A stretch of 64,000 bases of DNA, from positions 1,883,190 through 1,947,189 of the forward strand of contig NW_020953951.1 in NCBI RefSeq assembly GCF_900497805.2. The letters are read 5' to 3'. Positions 26,250 to 38,839 of this stretch are shown here, in pieces. Position numbers and translations under genes: made by a program. The stretch is from Vombatus ursinus. Lineage: Eukaryota; Chordata; Mammalia; Diprotodontia; Vombatidae. Positions within the stretch are counted from its first letter, which is position 1. The number at the start of each line of letters is the position of its first letter. The notes below the pieces were generated by a model. That model saw nothing but the letters and a program-made list of their open reading frames with translations, searched no databases and was not told where the DNA came from.

Positions 26250-26520
26250 GCTAGGATGATAGAAGCAGAGTGGATAGAGTGCTGGACCTGGTGTCAAGAA
26301 GAACACAGTGTGAATCCTCCCTCAAACATTTATCAGCTATGTGACCCTGGGCAATTCACTTAACCAACTACTGCCTGCCTCAGTTTCTTCATCTGTAAAA
26401 CTGGGATAATAGAACTTACATCTAATGGCTGACCTGAGGATAAAATAAGATACTATGTGTAAAGTGCTTTTTAGACCCCAAAGTGAAATAGGTTAGCTGT
26501 TATTATTTATTAAGATTGCA
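26250..26520 (+). mobile_element. MIR/MAR1-type SINE
   Basis: 'gcagagtggatagagtgctg', 'tatgtgaccctgggcaattc' and 'gcctcagtttcttcatctgt', ending in 'ctgttattattta'. Confidence 0.75.
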
Positions 26521-27399
26521 AATAATATCACACTGCAAAATAGCAAAAAGCACTAGAGGAGAAAACAAATCTGTCAAAAGAATATCCCAAGAGAATTTAC
26601 AGATGAAGATTGAAGGACAACAGACAAAAAACAGAACAGATATGCCAGCAGTCCTACAGCAGTATAGTCTCAGTATCAATAACATTATCAACTGCCATAA
26701 AGGGATTCTAGCATCTGTAAAATGGAGATAATGGTAATCCCTATAGGTTTCAAAGGGGTATTGTGAGGAAAAAACTGAAATAATGTATATGTCAACAGGC
26801 AATCACAATGTCACAATTCTTATGTGAAAACTAGGCTTATTACAAGAGAAATGAACATGCATGTGGAACCCAAAGAGTTCATAGTCCTTACAGAAGTTTC
26901 AAATTTATGACAGTACAACAAAAGGAGAAGAAAGCAGGAAGGCATGGGAGGGGAAAGGTACCATAACCTCTCAGGAAGGGGAGGGGCAAGGCAATGGCAA
27001 AAGCCATACCCTTTTCCCTTGGGAATCCCTAGACCATAAAGATAGAACCTATTATCTGCAAAGGACTCCTGCTGAGCAAGCATTTTTCCTAGCCTGGTAC
27101 AGACTGGCTGTCCCCTGTCTTGCCTCCTAAGGACACACAGGGAATCCAGCTTGAGGTGCAAACAACAAATTATGTCAGCTGGAGTGGGGGCGTGTGGTTC
27201 GTCTTTGACACATTCAAGGCCTCCTGCATGATCTGGGTCTAGTGTTTTTGGAAAATATGGCAATTCAAAAAGACAAGTTCAGGGGACTTCTTAACAGTCC
27301 TTAACATCTGCAAAGCTCTTTGAAAACTTTAAAGGACTATATAAATGCTAGCTAGCTATTATATATTTGACACATAAATTATTATTTACATGTTGTCTC
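26521..27399. other. unit B intron, unassigned
   Basis: No gene signal found. A minus-strand open frame of 147 codons at 26,820-27,263 has no recognisable domain, no codon pattern I trust and no splice context, and is not called. Confidence 0.3.
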
Positions 27400-27490
27400 C
27401 CTCATTCAAATTTAAGCTCCTGGAGGGCAGGGACTGTTTTTGCTTTTCCTTGTATCCTCAGAACTTAAGACAATGTCTGGCACTGACTGA
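27400..27490 (+). mobile_element. L2 LINE 3' end
   Basis: 'tttaagctcctggagggcag' and 'ggactgtttttgcttttcc' with 'aagacaatgtctggcactg'. Confidence 0.7.
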
Positions 27491-27829
27491 AGGTGATCTG
27501 ATTACAAGTCCACTTCTTACCTTACACCTTACTGAATTCAACCTATTATTGCATTAGATAAGAAATAATGAATTACCTAAAAATTGCTTCAGCATATTTC
27601 AACCCCATTTCTTCTGCTAAAGGTTTTCAGTGTTTTAGTTTACATTTAGCGTGGGCCTATGCCACCCATGCCAAATGTATTTTCTAATTGAGAAAAAGTT
27701 TCCATTATATCTAATAAATATGAGCATAAAGTAATATTTTGTAACTACTGTATTATTGATAATGATACGTTAATATTATTAGTAAATGGACACTTGAAAT
27801 AGAGTGTCAGTGACATTTGAAAGATTATG

Positions 27830-29235
27830 GGAAAATGGAAGACTGTACGACTGGACAAATGTCTCAGCTTCCAAAACTGGAAAGAAAACGGAGTCTACAA
27901 ACTATAGTTCAGCAACTTTGATTTTAATTCCTAGGAACAATTTAGAATGGATTATTAAAGAGATAGCTAAATATTAACAAGGTATCTCTTTAATAACCCA
28001 TTATTAAAGAGACATCTTGAAAAGGAAGCAGTAATTAAAAAAAAACCAGCATGGCTTCATCAAGAATAATTTCCTTTCTCTCAGGGTTAGTAACCTAATA
28101 CATCAGGCGAACTCTATAGCTATAATTTGCCTAGAGTTCAACAAGACATCTGATATTCTTAATCATTAAACCATTTTCATCTTTAAATTATTAAAATATC
28201 TCCTTTCATAAAGTCTCTCTAAAAGAGAAAATTTAAGTTTCTCTCAAAGGTGGAAAGATATAGCCTAGACAGTAATACAATTAGATTGATTCAGAACTAA
28301 TTAAATAGCCATATTCAGAATTCTTATTAATGGTTCCATTATCACTTTGGCAAGAGGTCTCCAATAGCATCCAAAAGGATCTGTGCATGAGCCTGTATTG
28401 TTTAACATTTTTATTAATAACCTGGAATAAGGCAAAGATGGCATATTCATTATATTTGTAGGCGACACAGATCTGGAAGGTACACACTGGATGTCAGAAT
28501 CCAAAAAGATCTTGATAGGCTAGAGCAGGGGTGGGAAACCTGCAGCCTTGAGGCTACATGTTGCCCTCTAGATCCTCAAGTGTGACCCTTTGACTTGAGC
28601 AACCCCTGGGCTAGAGCATTAGGCTGACTTTAAAAAGATGAAATTCAGTGGAGATAAACGAGGATCAAAAAGATCAATTTCTGAAATACAAAATGGAGGA
28701 GACATGGTGAGATAACACTTTATCTAAAAAATATAAAAGGGCTTTACAAAACTACAAGCTCAATAGCAGCTGGCAGTATGATATGGAAGTCAAAAAAGCT
28801 AAGGCTATTTGGGCATAGGAATAAGATAGTAATTCCTCTGTATTTTGCCCTGGTCAAACCACATCTGATGTACTGCATTCATTTTGGGGTCCTCTGAAAC
28901 ACTGGAGAGCATCCTGAGAAAGGCAACCAGGATGGTGAATGGTCTTACACCCATTCATCTGAGAATTAGTTGAAGAAACTTGCTTGTTCAACTTGAAGAA
29001 GATTCCAGGGAGCATGAGAGCTGTGTTCAAGTATTTGAAGGGCTGTCATGTGCAAGAGTGATTAGATTTGACCACTGAGGAAAAAACTAGAAATAATAGG
29101 TAGAAGTCCCACTAAGGCACATTTAGACTTGATGTCAAGAAAAACTAACAGAGCTATCTAAAAGTGCAAAGAGCTGCCTTAAGAGATGATGGATTCTTTT
29201 TCTTTGAAGGTCTTCAAGTAGAGGCTACATGACTA
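27830..29235 (+). mobile_element. CR1/L3 LINE, long 3' half
   Basis: The longest L3 copy here. From 28,360 the reverse-transcriptase text is visible ('tctgtgcatgagcctgtatt', 'taataacctggaataaggca'), then 'tgccctggtcaaaccacatc', 'aaggcaaccaggatggtgaa' and 'caagtatttgaagggctgtc', to 'tttgaaggtcttcaagtag'. A hAT miniature element interrupts it at 28,526-28,608. Confidence 0.8.
28526..28608. mobile_element. hAT miniature element with perfect 8-bp duplication
   Basis: Runs from CAGGGGTGGGAAACCTGC to CAACCCCTG and is flanked by GGCTAGAG on both sides (28,518-28,525 and 28,609-28,616). It belongs to the same family as the fragment at 16,128 but is only 83 bp. It inserted into the L3. Confidence 0.9.
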
Positions 29236-29244
29236 CTTGTCCAG

Positions 29245-29505
29245 TATGTTACAGCTTTTGTTGTTCAGTTGTTTCAGTCACGTCGGACTCTGCAATCCCA
29301 TTTGGGGCTTTCTTGGCAAAGATACTGGAGTAGTTTGCTATTTCCTTCTCCAGCTCATTTTGCAGATGAGGAAACTGAAGCATACAAGGTCAAGTGACTT
29401 GCCCAGGGTCACACAGCTAGTTAAGTGTCTGAGGCCAGATTTCAATTCAAGTCTTCATGATTCCAGGCCTCTCTCTATCCACTGCATCACAAAGGCTGCC
29501 CAATC
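29245..29505 (-). mobile_element. composite SINE with RTE-like tail
   Basis: Reverse copy of the family at 8.6 kb: 'gttgttcagttgtttcagtc', 'ggggctttcttggcaaagat', 'tgacttgcccagggtcacac' and a SINE head at the right. Confidence 0.85.
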
Positions 29506-29880
29506 TCTACCTGCTAAAGTCCTTTTCCAAGGTTCAGCTCAGATACTAATTGTTATATAAAATTTATGTTACATAATTTTCCCCAACCAAGAGTGATCTC
29601 TCCCTACTCACATTTTTATAACCTTCCTTTTCTCCTATGACTTTCTTTCCTGCATCATAATCTTCTGGGTATGTGTTGTATTCCCCAGTATTCTACAAGC
29701 TGCTTAAGGGCAGCCCCAGGTCTTTCTTCCTTTGTATGTACTTCAGTAGCCTGTACTTTGCAAATGTTTTAACTACTGAATTGACAGTTAAGATGCTTAA
29801 GGGCCAACCAAGGCTGTTGCATTTGTATTGTGGTATTATCTTAAGTTTAGCTTAATAAATGTTTGTTGGATTGAATATAA
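29505..29880 (+). mobile_element. L2 LINE 3' end
   Basis: 'aaagtccttttccaaggttc', 'agctgcttaagggcagcccc' and a terminal 'cttaataaatgtttgttgga'. Confidence 0.75.
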
Positions 29881-30174
29881 TCAACACTACATTGGCCTCT
29901 GCACGCAATGAAGCCCATGGAGGGCCCTGCGGACCCTAAGAAGCTAAGTGCCCGTGAGCCCAGCGGTAGGATTTCCAGCTCTCACTTGCCCCAGGAAACC
30001 TGTTTAGGGCATACAAGGTTAATGATGAAGGCTGGCATTTAATGTCTGCTTTAATGATGTCATTGGAGCCTCACAACCCTAAGAGGGCTATTAAAGATAT
30101 CATTGTGCCCAGAAACTTTTCGACTTGCTGTCAAACGTCAGGGGCAGGATTTGAACCTGCCTCCAAATCCAGCA

Positions 30175-30960
30175 CTTTAACCACGGCGGCCGGCCGCGGG
30201 GTGGGCGGCCGGCCGCGGGGTGGGCTCCCCGCTCCCCCGCCAGCGACAGCCCCAATGTTTTCCTCCTTTCACGCACCCTCCACACCCCGCCCCCCCATCT
30301 TGCTGCTCCATATACCTTGGGCCCCAGACTGTCAGAGCTGGAAGGAGCTTCAGAGACCCACCTAGTCGGACCCTCTCGTGTTTTACAGAGGAGGAAACTG
30401 AGCCCTAGAGGGGAGGAGGGGCTTGTCCAAGGTCACCATGTGACTAAGTGGCAGGGTCGAGCCCGAGGGATCAGTCAGTGCGTCCCAGGGGAGGGCTCTT
30501 CTCGCTGCCCACCCCCCAACCCCACCCGGCCCTTACACCGCCCCCGGCCCCGACTCACCGTCCGCTCGGGGGCGCGCGGCGTCCGGGCCGGGGAAGGGGG
30601 AGGGGGGCGGAGTTCTGACTGTAACCAAAACAGAGGCGAACTGGGAGGAAACGAGCCGAACGAGGCCGGAAACAGCCTTGGGCTCCAGAGCCTGCGACCG
30701 TTCTAGGATGCTTGGAGGACTCGAGAATCTCTGTGGCCCTCCCCGCCCCGCTTCTTGAACGCCTAGGAGCGGGCAAGAGGGCAGAGCCGGGACCCCAGGG
30801 AGGAAGAGCTCCCCAGATCTCTCCCTCATTGCCCGCTCCCGGGAGTCCTCACGTCGCTGCCTGTCTCCTGGCGCCCTGACCCAGACTTTTAGTCTTAAGG
30901 GAAGCCCCACCACGGCGGTCCACAAAGCTGTAGGAGGATGGAGGCCACGTGCATTTTCTG
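30175..30960 (-). promoter_or_regulatory. CpG-island promoter of KZNF unit B
   Basis: A GC- and CpG-rich block in AT-rich surroundings. A minus-strand donor at 30,558 (exon end 30,559, GGACG|GTGAGTCGGGG) marks a non-coding first exon that probably starts near 30,600-30,700. The donor and the following 10 bases match the unit A island at 12.8 kb. The leader exon lies 5 kb downstream. A MIR-like SINE ('gagctggaaggagcttcaga') covers 30,320-30,470 inside the block. Confidence 0.65.
30185..30222. repeat. two 19-bp tandem GC repeats
   Basis: The 19-mer ggcggccggccgcggggtg occurs twice in a row (30,185-30,203 and 30,204-30,222). Each contains the palindrome GGCCGGCC. Confidence 0.95.
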
Positions 30961-31039
30961 GCTCCTCACTCCCGCCAAAGGCTAACAACTGCCCATCAAA
31001 AGGAGATCAGCCAATCACTGCTCTCGCTGAACCTCAGCG

Positions 31040-31440
31040 GCACAGAATCCCAGCACAGGAAAGCTCCTCAGAGGGCACCTAGTCCAACCTGTACTTGCAC
31101 CTGAACCCCCTCTGCAATATGCCCTACAAGTGGCCATCTAGCCGTTGAAGACCTCCTGCTACCTCCAGAGACTGCTCACTCCGCTTTGGGAAAGCTCTAA
31201 TTGCTGGAAAGTTTTCCGTAACATTGATCCTATTTTTCTCTCTGCAGTTTCTACCCACTGCTCCTAGTTCTACTCTTAAGGAACCAAACACAGCAAGTCT
31301 AATCCCTCTAGTACTCGATCTTCCTTCAGATACTGGAAGACAACATCAAACAACAAACGCTTTGTATCTTCTTTGCATAAGAATTTGTATTAACTACTCT
31401 CCCTCCGTGTCTTTTGTGTAGAGTAGGCACATGATAAATG
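31040..31440 (-). mobile_element. CR1/L3 LINE 3' end, reverse
   Basis: 'tagccgttgaagacctcctg', 'agctctaattgctggaaag' and 'tttctacccactgctcctag' are the reverse of L3 3' text. An L2/MIR-like tail follows near 31,410. Confidence 0.7.
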
Positions 31441-31584
31441 GCTGCTGAATTAATAAACGGCCAGAGCAATAGTGAATGAAGAGAGGGTAGAGCTATAAAG
31501 GATAAGAAGCAGAGACCAGAAAGGCTTAAATACTAAATTAGAGAGTATTTATGTAACTACTGACTTTTGTGGGGTTTTCATATG

Positions 31585-32240
31585 TTCCATTTTCAATTCA
31601 ACAAGCATTTTTTAAGCACCTGTCATAATACACGGAGTGCGCTGTGCTAAATGCTGGAAATAGAGACAAAAATGGAGTAACCTCTGCTCCATCAAGGAGT
31701 TCTCATTTTACTGTGGATAGATGATGTAGCAAATTAAGTGTGAGGTGAGGAATGAAGAGAGAGAATGAGAGAAAAGATGAAGTTGCCTAGGAATATTTAA
31801 AGAGGAAGAAAATGTTTACCAGCAGGGGAAATCATGAAAGCTAAATGAGGTAGCACCACACGAGCTTGGCCTTGAAGGCAGATAAAGGGATCAGAAAATC
31901 AGAAATTTGGCAAGAGGACATCCCAAGTATGGGAGATGGCCTGTACAATACAGAGGCAAAGATTACTTTTCAAGTTCAGGGAACAACTAGTAACTGGCCT
32001 ATAGTATATGTGAAGGGAAATAATATGAAATAAGGATGGCAAGGTAGGTTGTAGCCAGACTTTAAATTATAGGCTAAAAATTTATATTTCATCCTAAAGG
32101 AAATAATCACTGACATATTTTGAGCACCGGGGCAAGATGATCTGACGTCTGCTTTAGGAAGATTATTTTTTACATGTGTAAAACATTGATTGGGAAGAGG
32201 AGGCTATAACAATAATCCAGACAAGAGGTTTCAAAAGCCT
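31585..32240. repeat. ancient medium-copy repeat
   Basis: 'aattcaacaagcatttttta', 'ccttgaaggcagataaaggg', 'ctttaggaagattatttttt' and 'caataatccagacaagagg' follow in the same order as the copy at 56.1-56.7 kb. Confidence 0.6.
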
Positions 32241-32419
32241 GAACTAGGATAGTGTCAGTATGTGGGAAGAAAATCATGAATTGGGAAAGACTCTGTGGAG
32301 GTAGTAGCAACAGAACACGTCAATTGAATTTCTAAAGCTATTGGTTTATATGTTGTAGTCCTCAGTAAAGCATGGTCTTCTTTATGGAAGAGACTTTGTC
32401 TTTGGATCCCCAGGAATGG

Positions 32420-32560
32420 AGGGAAGCAGCATGGCATAATGGAAAGAGTGCTTGATTAGGAAGTTGGAGGACCAGAGTTTGAATTTTAACTCTGTTATTT
32501 ATTGACTGCATAATCTTAGACAAGTTTCTTATCCACTCTGGGCCTTTACACCATCAGGCT
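32420..32560 (+). mobile_element. MIR-type SINE
   Basis: 'gcagcatggcataatggaaa', 'gagtgcttgattaggaagtt' and 'ataatcttagacaagtttct'. Confidence 0.7.
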
Positions 32561-33765
32561 ACAGTCCATTTCTCTTCCTCCTTTTAATTCCATGCTCCTG
32601 AATGATGCAGGTAAATCTTTGAACTCACTCCTGAACCAGCTCCAATTAAGGACTCCAGTAGAGCACAGAGACCATTTGCTATGAACTCTAAAGAACTCTT
32701 TACAGTGAAATCCAAATGACTTACCCGAATTTACCATGCTCTTATCCTCTGTGATATATATGAGCTATTCAACCTCAAGAAATCAAGTGATTTCAGCAGT
32801 GTGGATGCTATACCCATACACACAGATCATTGACTTCTTCATGACTTAGCAGATTGCCTTAGTGAATTGCTATGGCCAAAAGAACTAAACATCCAACACC
32901 CAAAGCAAATGAAGTATTTCTCAGAATTTACCTACGCTGACATATACTGTCTGTAACCAGGCCCACATATGGTGGGGCCTTTGATACTGTTAAGATCTGT
33001 CAGACTGTGTACTTTGCTGGCATACTCTCTGAGGAACACCAGGGTTACCTCTACACTGAAATACATACAGACACATATGTATACACACATATATATGTAT
33101 ATGAAATATATATAGATATATATGAAATATATACAAATATATGTATGTGAAATATATATATACATATATATATACACACATATAAATTTAAGTTGAAGGC
33201 TTTTTAGAAGACATTTGACTTTATAAGCCTGAGATCACTATTAAAATTTTCTCTGACCCAAGCTTTCAGGCTATAGATGAGTAGCAGCAACTAAGTACTA
33301 TACATGATCTGAATCCATCTGAGATCAACAGTATACTTTCGATGGCTGGAAACTACATGGTGCCAAGAGTCATATATCTTTCTTCTACTGTAATCCAGCA
33401 GCCATGCCTTTTTGGTAAGGCCTGTGCAGCTCCTATAAGAACTTACCAACATAACTAAGTTCAGAGAGGTTCATCACCAGGCTGGCCACAAGGTGCTGCA
33501 TTTTTGGGTCACAGCATTTCTAGATGCAATCTATACTAATGAAGTAAGTACTTACAATGACAAAATCATAGAGCGCTAAAGTAGAAAGAGTCAACAATCT
33601 GGGAACAGAAGAATTATCACATACAGATTACTTCAGTTTCCCTCATTTATGGGGGCAACACCCTAACTCTAAATTGTACTGTTTTGTTCTAATATTTCAA
33701 ATATTCAAAAGAAAAAGGATTTGATCCTTCCATGAATACTCTACCACAAAACCAGGTCCTTTAAA
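32561..33765. other. unidentified 1.2-kb segment
   Basis: Holds a TA-rich microsatellite at 33,060-33,180 flanked by text I cannot place in any repeat family or gene. By comparison with unit B (intron segment 21.0-21.46 kb, finger exon 0.45 kb below it) this is where the unit C finger exon should lie, yet no CxxC/HxxxH pattern is present on either strand. Confidence 0.4.
33060..33180. repeat. TA/CA-rich microsatellite
   Basis: Mixed ATAT, ACAC and GAAATATATA units over 120 bp. Confidence 0.85.
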
Positions 33766-34183
33766 AGTCACAAGAATTAGCAAAGAAAGCAATAAAAATA
33801 GATGCAAGCAAAGAAAACAGGAGTCAACTGGGTAGAGTAGAGAACATTAGCTTTGGCATCAGAGTACCTGAGTTTGAAGCCTCGCTTTGATACTTGCAAG
33901 CTATGTAACTTTGGACACGTCTCTTCTAACTTCTTCCTTATCTGTAAAATGAGAGTCATATAAATCTACTTATAAGTGAGCTTGTTTGAGTGATGAATCA
34001 TAGAAACTGAGTTCATAGGTCATGACCATATCACAGGGTGATACTGACCAAAGGGAGAGAAAGACAAAGATCATGGTATATTTTTCAATCTCTGATCTGG
34101 CAGGCCTTCTTTGAGATTGGCAAGGGCATTTTCTCAGAAAAGAGTCTATATCTCTCAGAATGGAGGATGGTGAGTGGTGTTTA
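33766..34183. repeat. KZNF intron segment paralogous to 21.0-21.46 kb
   Basis: See the unit B copy. 'gaattagcaaagaaagcaat' at 33,773 and 'tgagattggcaagggcattt' at 34,117 match it, with a MIR of the same place and orientation between them (33,830-33,965). The L1 at 34.2 kb cuts it on the right. Confidence 0.65.
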
Positions 34184-34199
34184 GAAGCTATCAATTCTT

Positions 34200-35298
34200 T
34201 TTTTCTTAATTTTTAAATTTTTTTAATGTTTTATTTGTTTATTTTTAGTTTTCAACATTCACTTCTATAAGATTTTGAGTTCTAAATTTTCTCTCTCTCC
34301 CTCTCTTCCCCCCTTCCCAAGACAGCATGCAATCTGATATAGGCTATACATGTACAATCATATTAAATACATTTCCACATTAGTCATGTTGAAAAGAAGA
34401 ATTAAAACCAAAGACAAAAACCACAAGAAAGAAGAAACAAAAAAAAGAGAGAGAAAATAGTATGCTCCTATCTGCATTCAGACTCCACAGTTCTTTCTCT
34501 GGATGTGGATAGTATTTTCCATCATGAGTCTTTTGGAATTGTCTTATATCCTTGCATTGCTGAGAAGGGTTAAGTCTATCAAAGTTGGTCATTGCACAAT
34601 GTTACTGGTACTGTACGCAATGTTCTCCTGGTTCTGCTCACTTCATTCAGCATCAGTCCTTATAAGTCTTTCCAGGTTTTTCTGAGGTCTGCCTGCTTAT
34701 CATTTCCTATGGAACAATGGTATTCCATTACATTTATATACCACAACTTGTTCAGCCATTCCCCAGTTGATGGGCATCCCCTTGTTGATGGGCATACCCT
34801 CAATTTCTAATTTTTGGCCACGACAAAAAAAGCTGTTATAAATATTTTTGTACATGTGGGTCCTTTTCCCATTTTTATGATTTCTTTGGGATACAGATCT
34901 AGAAGCAGTATTGCTGGGTCAAAGGGTATGCACATTTTTATAGTCCTTTGGGCACAGTTCCAAATTGCTCTCTAGAATAGTTGGATCAGTTCACAACTCT
35001 ACCAATGATGCATTAATGTTCCAATTTTCCCACTTCTTCTCCAACATTTATCATTTTCCTGTTATGTCATGTTAGCCAATCTGATATGTATGATGTGGTA
35101 TCTCAGAGTTGTTTTGATTTACATTTCTCTAATCAGTAGTGATTTAGAGCATTTTTTCATATGACTATAGACAGCTTTAATTTCTTCATCTGAAAACTGT
35201 CTGTTCATATTCTTTGAGATTTAGCAATGGGGGAATGACTCAGTTCTCTATATATTTTAGAAATGAGGCCTTTATCAGAGATACTGGCTGTAAAAATT
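34200..35298 (-). mobile_element. L1 LINE 3' end with target duplication
   Basis: A reverse L1 3' end starting with a T-rich run. It contains 'cattccccagttgatgggca', 'tgctgggtcaaagggtatgc' and 'tttcttcatctgaaaactgt', and is 5' truncated. It is flanked by GAAGCTATCAATTCTT (34,184-34,199) and GAAACTATCAATTCTT (35,299-35,314), a 16-bp duplication with one difference. Confidence 0.9.
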
Positions 35299-35314
35299 GA
35301 AACTATCAATTCTT

Positions 35315-35467
35315 TTTTTTTTTTTTATTTTGGCTAGGCAGTGGGGTTAAGTGACTTGCCCAGGGTCACACAGCTAGTAAGTATTATGTATCTGAGGCCA
35401 GATTTGAACTCAGGTATTCCTGAATCCAGGGCCAGTGCTCTATCCACTTCACCACCTAGCTGCCCCA
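35315..35467 (-). mobile_element. marsupial SINE inserted in the L1 target duplication
   Basis: A reverse MAR1/WSINE-type copy beginning with poly-T. Direct repeats AAACTATCAATTCTT lie at 35,300-35,314 and 35,468-35,482. The left repeat is also the right target duplication of the neighbouring L1. Confidence 0.92.
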
Positions 35468-35484
35468 AAACTATCAATTCTTCA

Positions 35485-35660
35485 GCAACTATTTGAACCT
35501 TAATCTCAGTCACTCATCTCCAACTACCTACCTACTATACAGATTCACCTGAACATTCTGCAGACACCTTAAACCCAACAAGTCCAAAACTGAACTCATC
35601 CTCATCTCCCAAAGTTCTTCCTCTCCTTGCAATTTACCTACTTCTACTGTAGTTAAGTGC
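35485..35660 (+). mobile_element. L2 LINE fragment
   Basis: 'ttaaacccaacaagtccaaa' and 'actgaactcatcctcatctc', forward L2 text. Confidence 0.65.
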
Positions 35661-36234
35661 CTCACTATCAACTTAAACTGAGCATAAAGACAGAGGAACT
35701 AATTTCTGCTATATGATAATCCTTCTCACCCAGGATACTAAGAAAGGGTATTATAAAGTCTATCTCTGTCTTTTGCCAAATCCCTCCCTTTCTGTCTTCA
35801 TAAAAGCTCCATTATCTGCCTCTTTCCATAAAGTTGAGGCCTTCAATTGCCTAGACAGAGAATGAATCATTTCTGATCTGAATTATTATAACTTCCTACA
35901 GGACAGCCAAATAATAGTTATAGAAATACCAATAACACACATAAATGACATAGTGAGGGAGAAGAGTTAGTCTTAGAGCTAGGAAGAACTGAGTTCCCAC
36001 CCTCCTCTTATACATATTCCCTGTGCTACTCTGGCCAAGTGTCCCCAGGTAACTGTTAGGCTCTTCGTTCCACATTTGCTGATCTGCATCAGTAGAGGGA
36101 ATTTCTTCACTGGGAATTCCCTATGCCAATAAAAATCACTTGTGCAAATGAAAAGAAGGAAAATATAACACTTTAAGGCTTACAAAATATTTTCTCCACA
36201 CAATCTTGTAAAACAGGTAGTACAAGTATTATTA

Positions 36235-36500
36235 TTCAGGCAAGCATTATCAGGCAGCTAAGTGGTAGAGTGGATAGATTGCTGGACTTGGGAGTCAAGA
36301 CAACCTGAGTTCAAATCTGGCCTCTGAAACTTACCAGCTGTGTGACTCTGAGCAAGTAAAGTCCCTTAATCTCTCTCAGCCTCAGTCTCCTCATCTACAA
36401 AGTGGGAATAATAATAGCACTTGCCTCCCAGACTTGTTGTGAGGCTAAAATGAGATAATATTTGTAAAGCACTTCACAAACCTAAATTACAATAATTTTC
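36235..36500 (+). mobile_element. MIR/MAR1-type SINE
   Basis: 'aggcagctaagtggtagagt', 'tgtgtgactctgagcaagta', 'tgttgtgaggctaaaatgag' and 'gtaaagcacttcacaaacct'. Confidence 0.8.
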
Positions 36501-36777
36501 ATATGAAGAAATCAAAGCTAAGAGTAAATAAAGGATCTGCCAAGTCACAAAGCTAGTTAGTGTCAGAACCTAGATTTGAACCTAGATGTTTTGACTCTCA
36601 AGTATAATGGTATTTCACTGGACCATGCTGCTTCTCAGGACCAGTACTTTCTGTTTCCAATACCGCCCAAATCCCTAGCAGTGCTTTGCACACAGTGGGC
36701 ACTTACTGTTTGCTGAATTTAATTGAAAGATAGTGTTCCTGCACATGGCCGTAGCTAGTCTGCCACCCCCAAAAGCA

Positions 36778-38204
<1,427 letters not shown>

Positions 38205-38419
38205 AGCAACATGGCTCTCATCTTGTGTTATGAAGTCCAAAAGCCTTACTTTGTACAAGCCTCAAGACCCTTTCCGAGGGGTCCCTGAATATTCTCAGTA
38301 CTCTATTCTTTCAAATTTTTCTCCTTTCAATTTATCTGCCTGCTGCCCTAGAGCTTTTTCTTAGTGCTCTGGCTGATTACCATGAAATCTGAATAATTCT
38401 AGAGATTAATCTCTCTCAC

Positions 38420-38539
38420 TGGTGCAGAAGGCTCTCTGGAATTCGTCTGTCTCCTCAGCTTCCTCATGTTCCAACACCCATGGTTCCACCTCTTATTCCA
38501 ACTGGGAGATCACGTCAGGCTTTGAAAATGTAAGTCTTG
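38420..38539 (-). pseudogene. KRAB-B box exon with one in-frame stop (unit C)
   Basis: Paralogue of the unit B KRAB-B exon. The reading is LTFSKPDVISQLE, stop, EVEPWVLEHEEAEETDE, with TAA at 38,493-38,495. The donor GTGAGA starts at 38,419. The acceptor has drifted: AG at 38,540-38,541 gives an in-frame 120-bp exon (phase 1 to phase 1), while AG at 38,536-38,537 would shift the frame. SKPDVISQLE and EPW are better preserved than in unit B. It lies 7.4 kb downstream of the KRAB-A exon at 46 kb, with a large L1-type element between. No finger exon follows, so the unit is probably dead. Confidence 0.8.
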
Positions 38540-38639
38540 CTTGTGAGGAAAGAAATAGGACATAAGGTTGTGCTGGGAACAGGAACTAAAGCCATTTGCA
38601 AATAGCAAATTGGAAAGAAAATGAAACTGTCTAAAGATC

Positions 38640-38830
38640 TAAGTCAGGGTCTGCAAACTACAGCCCCTAGAGCCAAATCTGGCCTGCTGCCTGTTTTTTT
38701 ATGGTCTCTGAACTAAGAATTTTTATTTTACATTTTTAGATACTACAAGACTTTGTTTAAAAATATAAAAAACATTATTAGTTAAATGTTTGAGGAGGAT
38801 GTATGTTCTCCAACCCCTGATTTAAACCCA
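38640..38830. mobile_element. hAT-type miniature element
   Basis: Left end 'cagggtctgcaaactacagc' and 'ccaaatctggcctgctgcct'; right end 'gttctccaacccctg'. Diverged 8-mers flank it. Orientation not assigned. Confidence 0.6.
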
Positions 38831-38839
38831 TAAGCACAT

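Noticed and set aside
26820-27263. 147-codon open frame on the minus strand in a unit B intron
   Set aside because: No recognisable domain, no acceptor-donor pair matching it and no homologue I can name; probably chance.
30533-30988. 151-codon open frame in the unit B CpG island
   Set aside because: Same reason: GC-rich composition, no domain, and it crosses the inferred first-exon donor.
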